From Tachypleus tridentatus (taxonomy: Eukaryota > Arthropoda > Merostomata > Xiphosura > Limulidae): a DNA stretch of 64,000 nucleotides. Shown piece after piece: positions 37,201-50,000 of this stretch (the stretch's first letter is position 1; every line of letters starts with the position of its first letter). The notes below the pieces were generated by a model, which had not been told where the DNA came from, did not search any database, and saw only the letters and a program-made list of their open reading frames with translations. The stretch lies in the NCBI RefSeq assembly GCF_004210375.1, contig NC_134828.1, positions 21,878,400 to 21,942,399 of the forward strand, read 5' to 3'. The position numbers and the translations under genes were made by a program.

Positions 37201-40200
37201 CATACTACATTTTTTATTTAATGTTTTAAAATTGCAAACCCAGGCTGAATTGGTGAAAATACAAAGATTAAAAACCTGGTAACTTGAAGAAAATACTGGC
37301 AGGTCTATGCAGGTAAAGATTGAGTGTGTGTGTGTGTGTGTGTGATATAAACTTAAGATAGTAGTACATATGTACTTGGAAAGCTCGGATAGGGTTATTA
37401 CAAATTTAATTTTTTTTTATATATTAATTGTGTTAGGTATTACCACATTAGCTCCATGTACAATTGGTGATATGCATGCTACAGTTTGAAATCCCTGATC
37501 TAGACTTACTTGGAGATATGAGGATTCAACTGCAGAATTTAAATATTTGTATGTTTATTAATAAACAAACATTCGTTACCTGTATGTTTAAGATGTTCAA
37601 TAAAGGGCTAGGAAAAAAACAATTGTTACCAGTTCTAACAATGGTATAGTTAAAGGTATTTCATTTGTGGAATGTTTTTGTTTGAAGAAGTTTGAGTCTA
37701 TTGGCCAATTGAGAAGAAGCTCTCAAGATAGGGAATATACAATTTAACAAATGGTACCTGAAATAATTAGTAACAATTCTGTTTATCAACACATTTCTGA
37801 GTAATGCAGTAATTTTTTGTATTAAAGAATGGATCGAAGGCATGAAGGTTTTATCATTTTTGATCAAGTCGTATTTTTAACATATTCTAGAAATTGCTTT
37901 TGGAATGAATATCATTTGTGTATTGATCATGTTGTGAAATATTTGTTAGTAAAATTATTTATAAGTTATAAATTATTTACTGAATTTGGTTTGTTACAGC
38001 TTGACAAAGATGGTAATGGTTACCTTGACATGAGTGAACTAAAGAGAGCACTAGACATTGTTGGTTTTAAGATCCCCCAGTGGCAAGTGAGACAAATGAT
38101 TGATGAACTTTGCAGGAGAAACTTCAACAAAGAAAAGGGACAGTTAAGCTTTGAAGAATTTCAAAAGGTATTTGTGTATGACGTAGACATCTGTTGCATT
38201 ACTGGACTGGATAAATATTGAATTTTTATAACTATGCCTTCAGTATAGAACTTGGTTACCTGGTATTGAGAGTGTAGGATGTATGAATATAGTTTTTTGA
38301 ATTGATTTGCATAGGTGATATTTGACAAACAAATCCAGTTTTTGCTGTGGACTTCTGCTGTTTTTGGTTTCATGTCAATCCTTCATCAGGTCTGTTTTGT
38401 GGAAATGGGAGAAATAAGACAGTAGCAACATTCATGTCTATCCTTCATCAGGTCTGTTTTGTGGAAATGGGAGAAATAAGACAGTAGCAACATTCTCTTT
38501 GAGACATCTTTCAGCTGTGAAGAATTTTGATTGGTCATTGGGAAGGTTGTTCCCACCTCTTGAAGTTTCTGTATAATGTGGTTCCACCCTCTGGTTAATA
38601 TTTGGTTTTAATTTCAAGAGCTTGTTTAATCTTGTTACGTTTCTAACACTAATAATATTTTAAAATAACATACCTTGCCCATTCACAAGAAGTCCTGTAG
38701 GAGTGCTTAGCTGTGGCACAGTTTTTTTTAATTGTAGGATTTTTGATGTATCAGCATGTTTCTTTAGAACATGGCTGATAATTCTACATGTTTTTAATTA
38801 TTTTTTGAGATTGCTATTTTTTTTTTACCTGTAGTCAAGATGTACTGTACTTTTTCATCATATGTAAAACAAACTCTAAATTTCTCTTGACTTTATAGTT
38901 TAAATTATGTGCAAAAGGTGGAGGTATGGTGATTTGAAGGTTTTTGAGATATGATGATTGAAGGTTTTTCCAAAAGGGTAATTGAGAAGGTCTAAGAATT
39001 GCCGTAACTGTTTAGGGTAAACATTAGCATGAAAGGGTTATTCTTGATTAGATAATTTCGTTTTTTAAACTTTGTCTCAGGTTTTCACTACTATCATTTG
39101 GGCCATAGTGCTGTCTTGTTTCCTCTCTGCTTTTCAGAAAATTCAGTCTAAAAGGAAGGACTTTGCATGAATCCTGAAACACCTTCTTGAGATCAAGTGG
39201 AAGATGACAGAAGTCCTTAATAGAATCAGTCCACTGTCTCAAAGGCACTGTCTAGAAGAAAGCAAACTAAAAATTATATTAAATTATTTCTTTTTAAGTA
39301 TTTGGAGATTATTAGGTTGAATTATATTTACGTCCCTAGTCTTTTAAAGTTTATTGAAATAATTCTTCTGTTTGATTCAGCTGATTTTTATTTATTGTAT
39401 TTGTACACCTTTATATTAAAAGCATTTAAATATATTTAGATACAAAACAATATTTTGATACCTAACTGGTAGAATAATAAGAAAATATAATTTTAAGACT
39501 TTATTTTTCAGAAATTGGTATTTTGTTTTTGTTGAAATAATTTTCTGTTCAACCCAACCTCACTGACAAGATGTTGAACTAAAATCAGTTGACAGAGAAC
39601 ATAATTTAAGGATAGTATTGTAGAGATGCTGATACTTTTGTCTTGTCAGTAGGTTGTTAAAGAAGGTAAGTTGTGGGTTTATTAATTGATGTTCCAAAGA
39701 CTGGAATTTCAAAAAGCATTTATGCATAATATGATGCTTTTGTTTGTTTTTCACAGCATATTAGCAATTCAGTATCGAGCATTGTTTAATTTAAGACGTG
39801 GTTGTATGCAAGATTAATAGCTGAATATTTCGTATTACTAATTTAATAACCACGTTTCCCAGAGATTTAACATCTTGCTGTTACAGAACTGAATTCATAA
39901 AAATAAATATTTGGCTAATTGTATATAGATGTAACCTCATCATATAAGAACAATTGTTATGGATAACTAACTGCTATTTTGAAACAAGAGTTTTTTGTGT
40001 TTTTTTGCAATGATGGTTTGTTTTTGAATTTTGCGCAAAGCTACATGATAGCTATTTGTGTTAGCTGTCCCTAATTTAGCAGTGTAAGACTAGAGGGAAG
40101 GCAGCTAGTCATCACCACCCACCACCAACTCTTGGGGTATTCTTTTACCAATGAATAGTGGGATTGACTGCCCCATTATAACACCCCCATGGCTGAAAGG

Positions 40201-43200
40201 GCGAGCATGTTTGGTGTGACAGGGATTTGAACCCCTTTTGCAGTGACCTGTCATTTTTGTGACTCATGAAATAACACACAATATTTATAGTAGTGGTTAC
40301 TTATTTTATGGTTTGCTAAGCCTTTGAATAATTTGTAGTTGTTTTGTTTTTTTACAAGGTTTGTTCCATAACCAAGATTTGAAATTTTGGTTTGACCAAA
40401 CATTGTAAAATCTACTACTTTTGGAACTAACTACAGATGGAAACATTACAAATGTTTTATATAATCATTATAGAGGAGATGGAAAATTCACTGTGGTGTC
40501 CTCTAGTCACATCATAACTGAAGTTGTATGCATATACGAGGGCTGTTCAAACAAGACGCGGACTGGCGTCATAAAACAAAATGTACTTTATTTAGAAGTT
40601 ACAGGTCTGGGACCCCTTCAAAGTACTCTCCTCCCCAACGCACACACTTATCCCAACAGTGTTTCCACTTGTACGCTTCTTTTGTAATGTCCTCCAGCTC
40701 CTTCATCGCATTTGCCTTAATCTCGGGAATCGTCTCAAATCTTCTTCCTTTTAAGGGTCTTTTAAGTTTGAGGAACAAGAAAAAATCGCAAGGAGCAAGG
40801 TCAGGTGAGTTGGGGGGTGGGGTGGGGAAGAACAGTGATCGAGTATTTAGCCAAAAACTCACGAGTTCTGAGGGCTGAATTTCGCAGCAACGCGGTGCAT
40901 CTTCAATTTTTCGGTCCAAATCTCGTAACAAGATCCAACTGATATCCCACACTCTTCAGCAAGCTCCCTGACAGTCAGACGTCGATTTGCCCGCACCAGG
41001 GTGTTGATTTTGTCGACGTGTGGGTCGTCAGTTGACGTGGAAGGACGTCAAGGACGCTCATCATCTTCAATGGACTGTCGACCATCCTTAAAACATTCAT
41101 GCCACTTGAAACATGCCGTACGATTCATAGCAACATCACCGTAAGCCGTGTTAAGCATAGCAAAAATTTCAGTCGCAGATTTTCCAAGTTTAACACAAAA
41201 TTTCACAGCAAGTCATTGCTCCTTCAGATCATTCATTCTGAAATCCGCCAAACGAAAAAAATCGCACTTCACTTAAAACCGCGTAGCTAATACACAAATG
41301 AAGATATCTGCAATCGGGAAATGGCGTCGCAATCAGCGGATCTGTGCGAACCTAGCGACACCTAGCGGATTTTCATGGAACCAACTGGAGCCGTGCAATT
41401 CAAACAGTACGCGTATTTTTTTAACAGAACTCATATATAGTCATGTAACGTACCTCCTTCAAGATTTGCTTAAAATAAGGAAAATACTAAATAAAAGAAA
41501 TCGTTTAGGTGCAATTCACATAATTGGCTGTTTTTAATTATTTTAAAATTAACCTTAAGAATTCATTATTTTCTGTTTAATAATTGTAAAAAATAATGAT
41601 ACATGTTTTAAAAGGTAACAGTTACATCTGTTTGTATGTTAGAAGAACATCTTGCATAAAGATAAATCTCATAGATACATATGATGAAAATGGAGGTTTT
41701 AATTTACGTGTCTTTAATATCCACATTATGCTACATCTTATTCTGACAAGAATCGTGGAATATTTTTCAGTTGTACGTTGATCTCAAGTCCAAAGATGTT
41801 ACGAGCCAGTTCAAAACTGCTGTTTCAAAACGTGAAAATCTCCAGACTCTTGGGGGAATGTCGGAGGCTTCCAGTGAGGGGACTACACATTCTGTTCGGC
41901 ATGAAGAACAAGTGGCCTTTTCTAACTGGATAAACAGGTTAGATGGTCTTAACTGTATTCTTTTTATAGTGAAGTATTATTGAAGAACTGTAAAAAAACA
42001 CAACACTATAGCCAGTGTATTCAGTGAAATGATTTTTATCATTGTGATGATATTCTGAATATGAGGAGTGGGGAGAGAAAAATAACTAAAAAGAAACGTT
42101 AATGGAAAGTAGGGATCATTGGTGATTTGCAGAATTGCCATAAAAAGTATCCAGAACAAAATACATACTGTAATAAATAGTATACAAACAAGTGAAGTGA
42201 TACTAGTAGGATACATTTTTAAAGCAGTTCAATTCCTACATTGATTGGTATTGTGATCTATATAGCTAAATGAAATGGTCAACCAATGTAAAGATTGAAA
42301 ACAGTTTTAAAATCCATCAACTAGTATCATTTTACTTATATAGGTACTTGTAGCACATGTATGGTTTAATATACTTGTAACAATTCTATGAATAACAAAA
42401 GGTCCTTTTGTTCCATTTAAAATTTTTTTCCTATTTCATATGTCCATAGAATGGACTTTCACTAGAGCCATCTCCCTGATTAGATATAACTTTTCCATTT
42501 AGAAATCTTAATCACAAGTTTATAAAATGTAATCTTTCCTCTGGCATATAGATAAGTGTATAAAGCTTTCAAAGTAAGGATTACATTTTATAAATTTAAC
42601 TATGGTTATAATTCTTGTTTCATTTCTTTATGTTGCAGTATCTCTAGTTCATTTTGAAATTTATAATTGTTTATCACTCTTGTTCGTTTACTTTTAATGT
42701 TGTACAAATTACATACTTTACCTTTAAAAACTGTTCTGTGGTCATCCATTGATGTGTAGAGTCATCTGTTGGGTTGAATTGTGTTTAAAAATATGTGCAT
42801 GATATATTTACCATGATTACCATTTATATATATAAAAAGCTGTATATATTTATCAGAATATCAAAAACAAATAGCCACTGACTAGTCAAGTAAGCTGGAG
42901 AAATCTTGTCGCAATAGTATGAGCTGTCTAGGGTCAAGCCCCATTGATGTAACGAGGTTGGTAGTTAGTAGACAAAAAAAAATTAAAAAATTATATGTCA
43001 GCTGTTTGGAAACTCTGTCAATCCCCACTATAAAACAGTATTAAGATATAACACCCTCTTGTGTTCTTTGCGTGGTGTCCATGTAAATATACTTTGTCAT
43101 TATCAGAGATTAGATTGGTAGAAGGACTAATTTTAATTTGTGATATATTTAATAAACATGAAATGGCAGGAAACTTTTGAACTAGAATTACGTGAAAAGA

Positions 43201-43967
43201 GTTTTTTTAAATTTGTATATTTTGTATGTTATTGACAATAATATGTAAAACAAAATAGCCAAGATTCCAAATATTAAATTTCTCACATGGCTGTTTTACC
43301 CTTTCTATTTCATATATATCTGGTGAGAGGATAAAGAATCTTTTTGAGCTAGAAATTTGTGTTTCTACTCTAAACATCTTTTAAATCTAATACTAACTTT
43401 GCAACTTCTCAGTAGCAAGTTATTAAAGTATGGTAGCTTTTTGAGTTCTTTTCTAACTGGTGTCTTCACAAGATGGTACACTACATGATGTTTACCTTGT
43501 AGCAACCTGGGAGAAGACTTGGATCTAAAGTATTTACTGCCAATTGACACAGAAGGAAGATTGTTATATGACAGAGTCAAAGATGGTGTCTTGCTGTGGT
43601 AAGCCTAAGCTCTTCTTCTATTTCTGTAGTCTTGCTGAAATGATTTTTGTGGACTTTTGTTTTTTTTTTTATCTTTTAAACAGGAATGACACAAACGTGT
43701 AAGTTTGAGTTTGTTTATTTAAGCAAAATATTTGCACTTGCTGAATAAAAATTACTGCGAATAATGGTTAAGTAAATATCAAATCGTTGAGTGAAAATGT
43801 GTATATTTTAGAACCATGTGATTGTCAAAACAGATAACTTGTAATGCCATTCAGTGTACATTATACCTTTTATCTGTTGTTTTCAGATTAACTTTATCAG
43901 TTACAGCAGGATTCATATTAAATATGTCATGAGGTTGTCCATTTTTATCATCTTATCTGTGATTTTA

Positions 43968-44029
<62 letters not shown>

Positions 44030-47000
44030 TTTGTGTGTTATACTTACTTTTTCAAGACATGGGGTTGGAACAGCTTATTAGCCATGAAGTAATCTTTTAA
44101 AATTTTAATTGTGTATTTATTTAGGTTTCAACAACCATGTAATAAATAGTATTTTTAATTTCGCACAAAGCTACTCGAGGGCTATCTGTGCTTGTAATAA
44201 ATAGACTGTTTAATCTGACCTCATTACTTTGTGTGTGTTTTTTTTTTGTCTGACAAGGCAGTAGTTGTTAACTTGTTTATTTGTAGATAAAACAAAATAA
44301 TTACAATAATGTTACATGTTTGCTGGAGTGTCCTCAAATGAGGAAAAGTTGTGAAATTTCAAATAAAAAAAAAGTCTGGAAAAACTCCCTAAAATTGGAA
44401 AAGGTTGAAAATTGTAGGTTATCCATTTTTTTAATGCAAGGGTTTCACATTGAGGTTTCCTGATTTGATACTTTTAACATAATCTTTGGTTTTGTTACTT
44501 CATCTGGTAATAATTGTTCAGTTTGTAACTGTATGTGAGATTGGATCAACTTTTTATATAAATACATTTTGTTATCAAGTTGCAGTGTCATTCTCTGCAA
44601 ATCTTCTATCTGTAGTACTACAGTTTAAACTGTGTGTTTTTGAAGTTTCTGTTTAACCATATTATAAGCTAAAATAGGCTTAATTAAGCCTAATTAGTTA
44701 GAATTCTAAAGAAAAATTAGTCTGTGTCTGGAATGCAAGGAGTGTATTTGTTACATTTACTTTGTACATGTTCGTGAAGTTGGTTTTTCAAATAATTCTG
44801 TGATTAAACTTCATTTGAATGTTTTTGCTAGTAAATTTAAATTAACATTGTTTAACATTCTTCAACATTGAAGAACAATTTGATATAATATTTCATAAAA
44901 GTTGTGGCTTGTCTGTCTATAAAGAAATCTGTGTACATATGTTTAATGTAATTAATTTGAGTGGGTGTGAGTGTTTTCAATTATTTCTTTGGTTTCTAAT
45001 GTTGGTATAGAAGTTATTCTTTAAGTTACAACAGTACGGTTATTAACAATTTCTTAAACTTTTACAGCAAGGTTATTAACCACTCTTGTCCCGAAACAAT
45101 TGATGAAAGAGCCATAAATAAAAAAAACCTTACTGTTTACACAAAGCATGAGAACCTGACATTGGCTCTGAACTCTGCCCAAGCCATTGGGTGTAACATC
45201 ATCAATATTGATGCTCATGACCTTGCTAAAGGCAAGCCTCACCTGGTGTTGGGACTCTTATGGCAGATAATTCGGGTAAGCTGATTTTGAAACAAAATAT
45301 TTGTAACTTTCCAAATGAAATGTGTAGATATTGTTTGACTAAGATATGAACTTTTTGTATGTAAATGAAAGAAGTTATCTAATCACAGAAAATGGGCTGG
45401 TTTAGGAATGTGACAAGTTACCTAATCATTTATGTAAAAGAAAACAGGAGCTTATTTCTGTTTATTGTAATGTTAGCACTTTATCAAAAGTATTTGTGTC
45501 AGAACAACATGTGACATTATTTTAATCCTGTATAAATGTATTTGACACAAAATAACTGTATTCTGTCAAGTAAAAAAAAAAAACAAAAAAAAACGGTTCT
45601 TATATTCAGTGTATTTGACTAACTAAAAGAAGATTGAATTTTCTTAGTTTTATATTCATGCAGTTAAAATTTTTTAATATAGTTGTAACCCTAAAATATT
45701 TGTTCAAGATTCACACTTAATATGCCAGAGAAAAAATAATTTATTAACGTATGACATGTTGCACTAGAAAATGAACATATAACCTTTGTAGCAGTGAGAA
45801 TTTCTATATGAAGCAAATGTATGTAGTGTGTAAATACATTGGAAACTTGTTTCAAGAGAGGTTCATAAATTATTTCTGATATATAGTGCAAATAAAATCT
45901 GAATGTTTTGTTAAAATACTGTAAACAGGACGTCCTGATGATACTTAAATTTTATCAGGCTACTTAGTTTGTCAGATATGTCATGAAATTTAAAATTATC
46001 TAGTGATTTTAGTATTCAGAAAACCGACTTGTTTTATCTTAACAGAAATACTCTTTCCAGATCTTTACTAGAAAACAAAAAAATGTTGGGAAATATTTGG
46101 ACCTAATTTTTTTTCATGCTTTTGTTTTTCAGATTGGTCTATTTAATCAGATTACTCTAGAGCAATGCCCTGGACTAGTACAGTTACTTTTCCCTGGTGA
46201 GCAAATGGCTGACCTTCTCAAGCTATCTCCAGAAAACATTCTCATCCGATGGGTGAACTACCATCTAGAGAGGGCAGGTGTGAATAGACGACTTTCAAAT
46301 TTTACGTCCGACGTGAAAGTAGGTGCAATCAATTCAGAACAACACATCCCCTTTATTAATTAATGAAGGTTCAGATGATCATTGTTAAGTACGTGAGACA
46401 GTAAACTTTATGATATTACTTTAAGTTATTACAATACTGAAAAGAAAAAGTTCAAATCTGAGATTGAAAAACTCTAGCAGTGTAAAATAGTAAAATCCTT
46501 TGTTTGAAATGCTGTTTATTTATTTATTAAGTTTGATTTTGCCAGACATTTTAGTACCTGCATATCAACCTTTGAATGTTGCAACCACCTACAAGTTAAG
46601 TCCACTGATAGTTCCTTAATTCTGCCAACACTGAAAATATTATGAATGAATTTTATTTTTAATTAAAAACCATTTAACAGTAACTCAATATTAAGAGTAG
46701 TGATGCATAAATGTCTCTCTTTCTGGAAGATTCTTTCAACAGAAGCTATTAATTTAAAATGTGTTTTTGTTTTGTTTTTTTTAATCTTATTTTGTGGACA
46801 AAAAAATGAATACTAATACATTTTTCCTGAAAAAAAATGTTCTGTTGCATCTTAATTTTTCACTTCCTCTATCAGGATTCAGAGATCTATACACACCTCT
46901 TGTACCAGATATCTCCTTACGAAGCTGGAGTTACAACAGAAGCTCTTCATGTAAGTGTTGACTTAATCTCATGACAAGTGATATAGTAAAGGGTGCTAGC

Positions 47001-50000
47001 AGTGATGCAGTCCTTATAGTACACATATGGGTTAATGATGTAGGAAATGGTAAGTTAGAGGAGCTTACTACTTAATACAAGGCATTAATAAATGCATTCA
47101 AATCTTAATTCTATGAGAGATACTGCCAAGACTTAATTTTGGGGATGAAATTGTAAGTAGGTCACTAGGGCTGAATGCTAGGCTTGGGTTATCATATGTA
47201 AGGATGTGCAAGTTGGCTGGTTGAATTTCATAGGAACAGTTTAATGGGAAAAGGTAATTTTGGGGGGATGTTCATTTTATATTTAAAGAGGGTGGGGCTA
47301 ACTTGTTTGCAAGTTAATACTCAACTATAAGGACAACTTTAACTTTGGATTTGACAGTGGATAGGGCCAGAATAACAAAGAAAAAATAAGATAGAGAGGG
47401 GTTAGTGTGGAAACAATGTACAAAACTAGTTTTAATGGTTGGTTAAACTATTATTATTGTAATGTTGAGAGTATAATAAATAAAATAAGTAACATTAGAG
47501 TTCTGGTTGGAACAGAGAATCCTGATGTGATGGGAATGTGGACAATTTTGATTAAACAAATGTCTTTGAAATGTAGTGTTATAGGTTGTTAAGTGATATA
47601 ATACTGAAATGCGAGTTACAGTCTACTTATTTTGAGGATATGAAAGCTAAATAGCAATGATGCTGAATCTGTTAGTATACGGACAGGTAAAAGGATTTTT
47701 CTTAGAATTTGTTACAGAGCACCAGATGAAAGTGATAGAAAGTAATAAGAAAGTTTAGTTGAGATAAAAAAAAAAGGTTTATATTAATTAAGGTTATAAC
47801 TATAGGAACAACTTTTTCAGGATGGTTTTCCCACCAACTGATAAACCTTTTTGAGTTTCTAATTAAATTTCAGGTGGGTTTCCAAAGTGTCAGTTACCCA
47901 CTAAATAACTAAATTTTAGAATGTGACCTTTTGATACCATGTGTAAACCTGATTTTAAAGCATCTAAAGGGTTAATGTGCTTACTAGGAACAATGCTATT
48001 TTAGAGTTATTGTTAACTTCTAACAAAGAAATAGTTGATAGTGTAGAGATTGGAAAACATATGCATGCAAGTAATCATTGTTTAATTATTTGATGTTTTG
48101 TTGCCCAAGGAGATTTTGGTTCCAGATTTCAAAAAAGCGACTCTTGAAGAGATGAGAGAGAAATTATCTGCTATGAATTGGGCAACTAAATATATTGAAA
48201 GATACTAATCAAATATGGAAAAACTTTAAAAATATATCTTATATATTCAGGATAAGCATGTTTTGTAAAAAAAGAAAAAAGGTTGACTTGCACAGGATAA
48301 AACGAATAAATTTAAAAAAGAACATTATAAATGTAAACGGTTAAATTATTACGCTGACCGGAGATTTAGATAATTTTAGAAAAAAAGTTTAAGTGGGGAA
48401 AGAAAAGTTTGCAGAAGATACAAAAATTAACTGTTAGGATTAATTTAAATATATTTTAAAGGTAAGAAAAATGTCATAATGGAATTAGGACTAATATCTG
48501 ATTATTTGATGATTGTGTTATTAAGTTCTGTTTTTACTAATGAGTGCTTCACACTTTAAGGCTCGTGAGTGCAATATAGGAGTTTTGTTCACAAACCTTA
48601 CCATTCATTTAGATAAAGTAGCCCAAAAGTCAGCTGTGGGTGTTTATTGAGTCTTCTCTTAATCCCCCTACTTAAAATTAGGGACAGTTAGTGTAAATAA
48701 CCCTTGAGTTAACCCTTGCAAATATTGAAAACAAACATTCTGCAGTTATTTGCAACTTTTTCTTTGTATTATGGAAAAAGTATAGATCTTCTAAACAAAC
48801 TGTCCACCAGGGTTTATCTTGAGGTTTGTAGTTTAAATATCAGTTGGTGTCTCTGAAAACCTGTTTTTTATTGTTGTTTTTTTCATCAATTATCTGTTTC
48901 TAAGGAACCAAATCTAGTGAGTCGGGCAGAAATTATGCTACAGCAAGCAGACAAGATCGGTTGTCGCAGTTTTCTCTCTCCCAATGACGTTGTTGAAGGT
49001 GTTTACAAATTAAATGTAGCTTTTGTTGCTAACTTGTTTAACAACCATCCAGCACTTGACAAACCTGAATTGCCACTAGAATTGGAGAATTTGGAAGAAA
49101 CCAGGGAAGAAAAAAGTAAATTTTCTGAGACTTTTTTGTATCTACTTGTAGATAAATATTTATTTCTGTGTCTTAGTATCTTCAACATTAAACTAAACGT
49201 AGATATAGCTGTCAAATTTTAGTTTGTAACAAGAAGTGTATTCCACTCTTCAGTTTAAATTTATACAAACCTGTGAATAAAGAAGCTGGTGAAACATATT
49301 TACTGCTACCAGAAGAGCTGCTAAAATTTTGAAATAATTATTACAGTTAAAAGTAAATAATTTTTATGATTGATGGGTACGCTACAAATCTTTATGAACA
49401 CTTGGCTATAATTCATCGCTTGAGTTCCCTGTTAGCAGTGTTTATGGCCCTTAATCTAGGAACTCTTAACAGGAAGAGTTGTTTAGCAATATAATATTTA
49501 ATGATGATTTTGTTTTTAAGACAAGTGTTGAAAAGTTAATTATCTTAAAAGCAATAATTATGACAAGTTCACATAACTCTGCAGGTCATATGATGTGTAT
49601 ATACTTTAATTGTTGTACTAAGCTTTTGTAATACTGTTGATGTAATCTTATTTGATCTTACATTTTTACTGTTACATTTATTATTGTTCTTACTAGTAGG
49701 CAAGATGCTTCTAGTTGATGTCACTTGTTATAAGTACATGTAAGTAGAGGAAGTGAGTTATGTAAAAAAGTGAAGTTAAATTGTAAGCTCACTAGTTTAG
49801 CTATAATATCCTTTTCTAAAGTGAATTTATTTTGAAGTGTATTGTGAGAACAAAGGAGAGAATTTTTGTCTTGCCTGTATGGACTTCGATGAAAAAGAGA
49901 ATCATTTAATCTCTAGATACAACTGTGATAACCAGTAGTGTAACAATTCTTGTGCATATATTTCACTTGTTTTAAATGTATTATTTTAACAGAAGTGGAT

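Larger units (their letters stand above)
22231..37999 (+). other. Plastin intron 1 (15.8 kb)
   Basis: It begins GTAAGT and ends TTACAG. Apart from the elements listed separately (antisense heat-shock-type promoter, SINEs, MITE, hAT remnant, left arm of an inverted repeat), I see no coding sequence. The stretches 22231-26800, 27250-29890 and 35160-37999 hold only AT-rich DNA, short homopolymers and a (GT)n run at 37322-37345. Confidence 0.85.

Noticed and set aside
40528-40878. 116-codon + strand ORF
   Set aside because: It is the antisense shadow of the mariner transposase remnant.
43854-44081. 75-codon ORF with a TH repeat
   Set aside because: It is translation of the (CA)n microsatellite.
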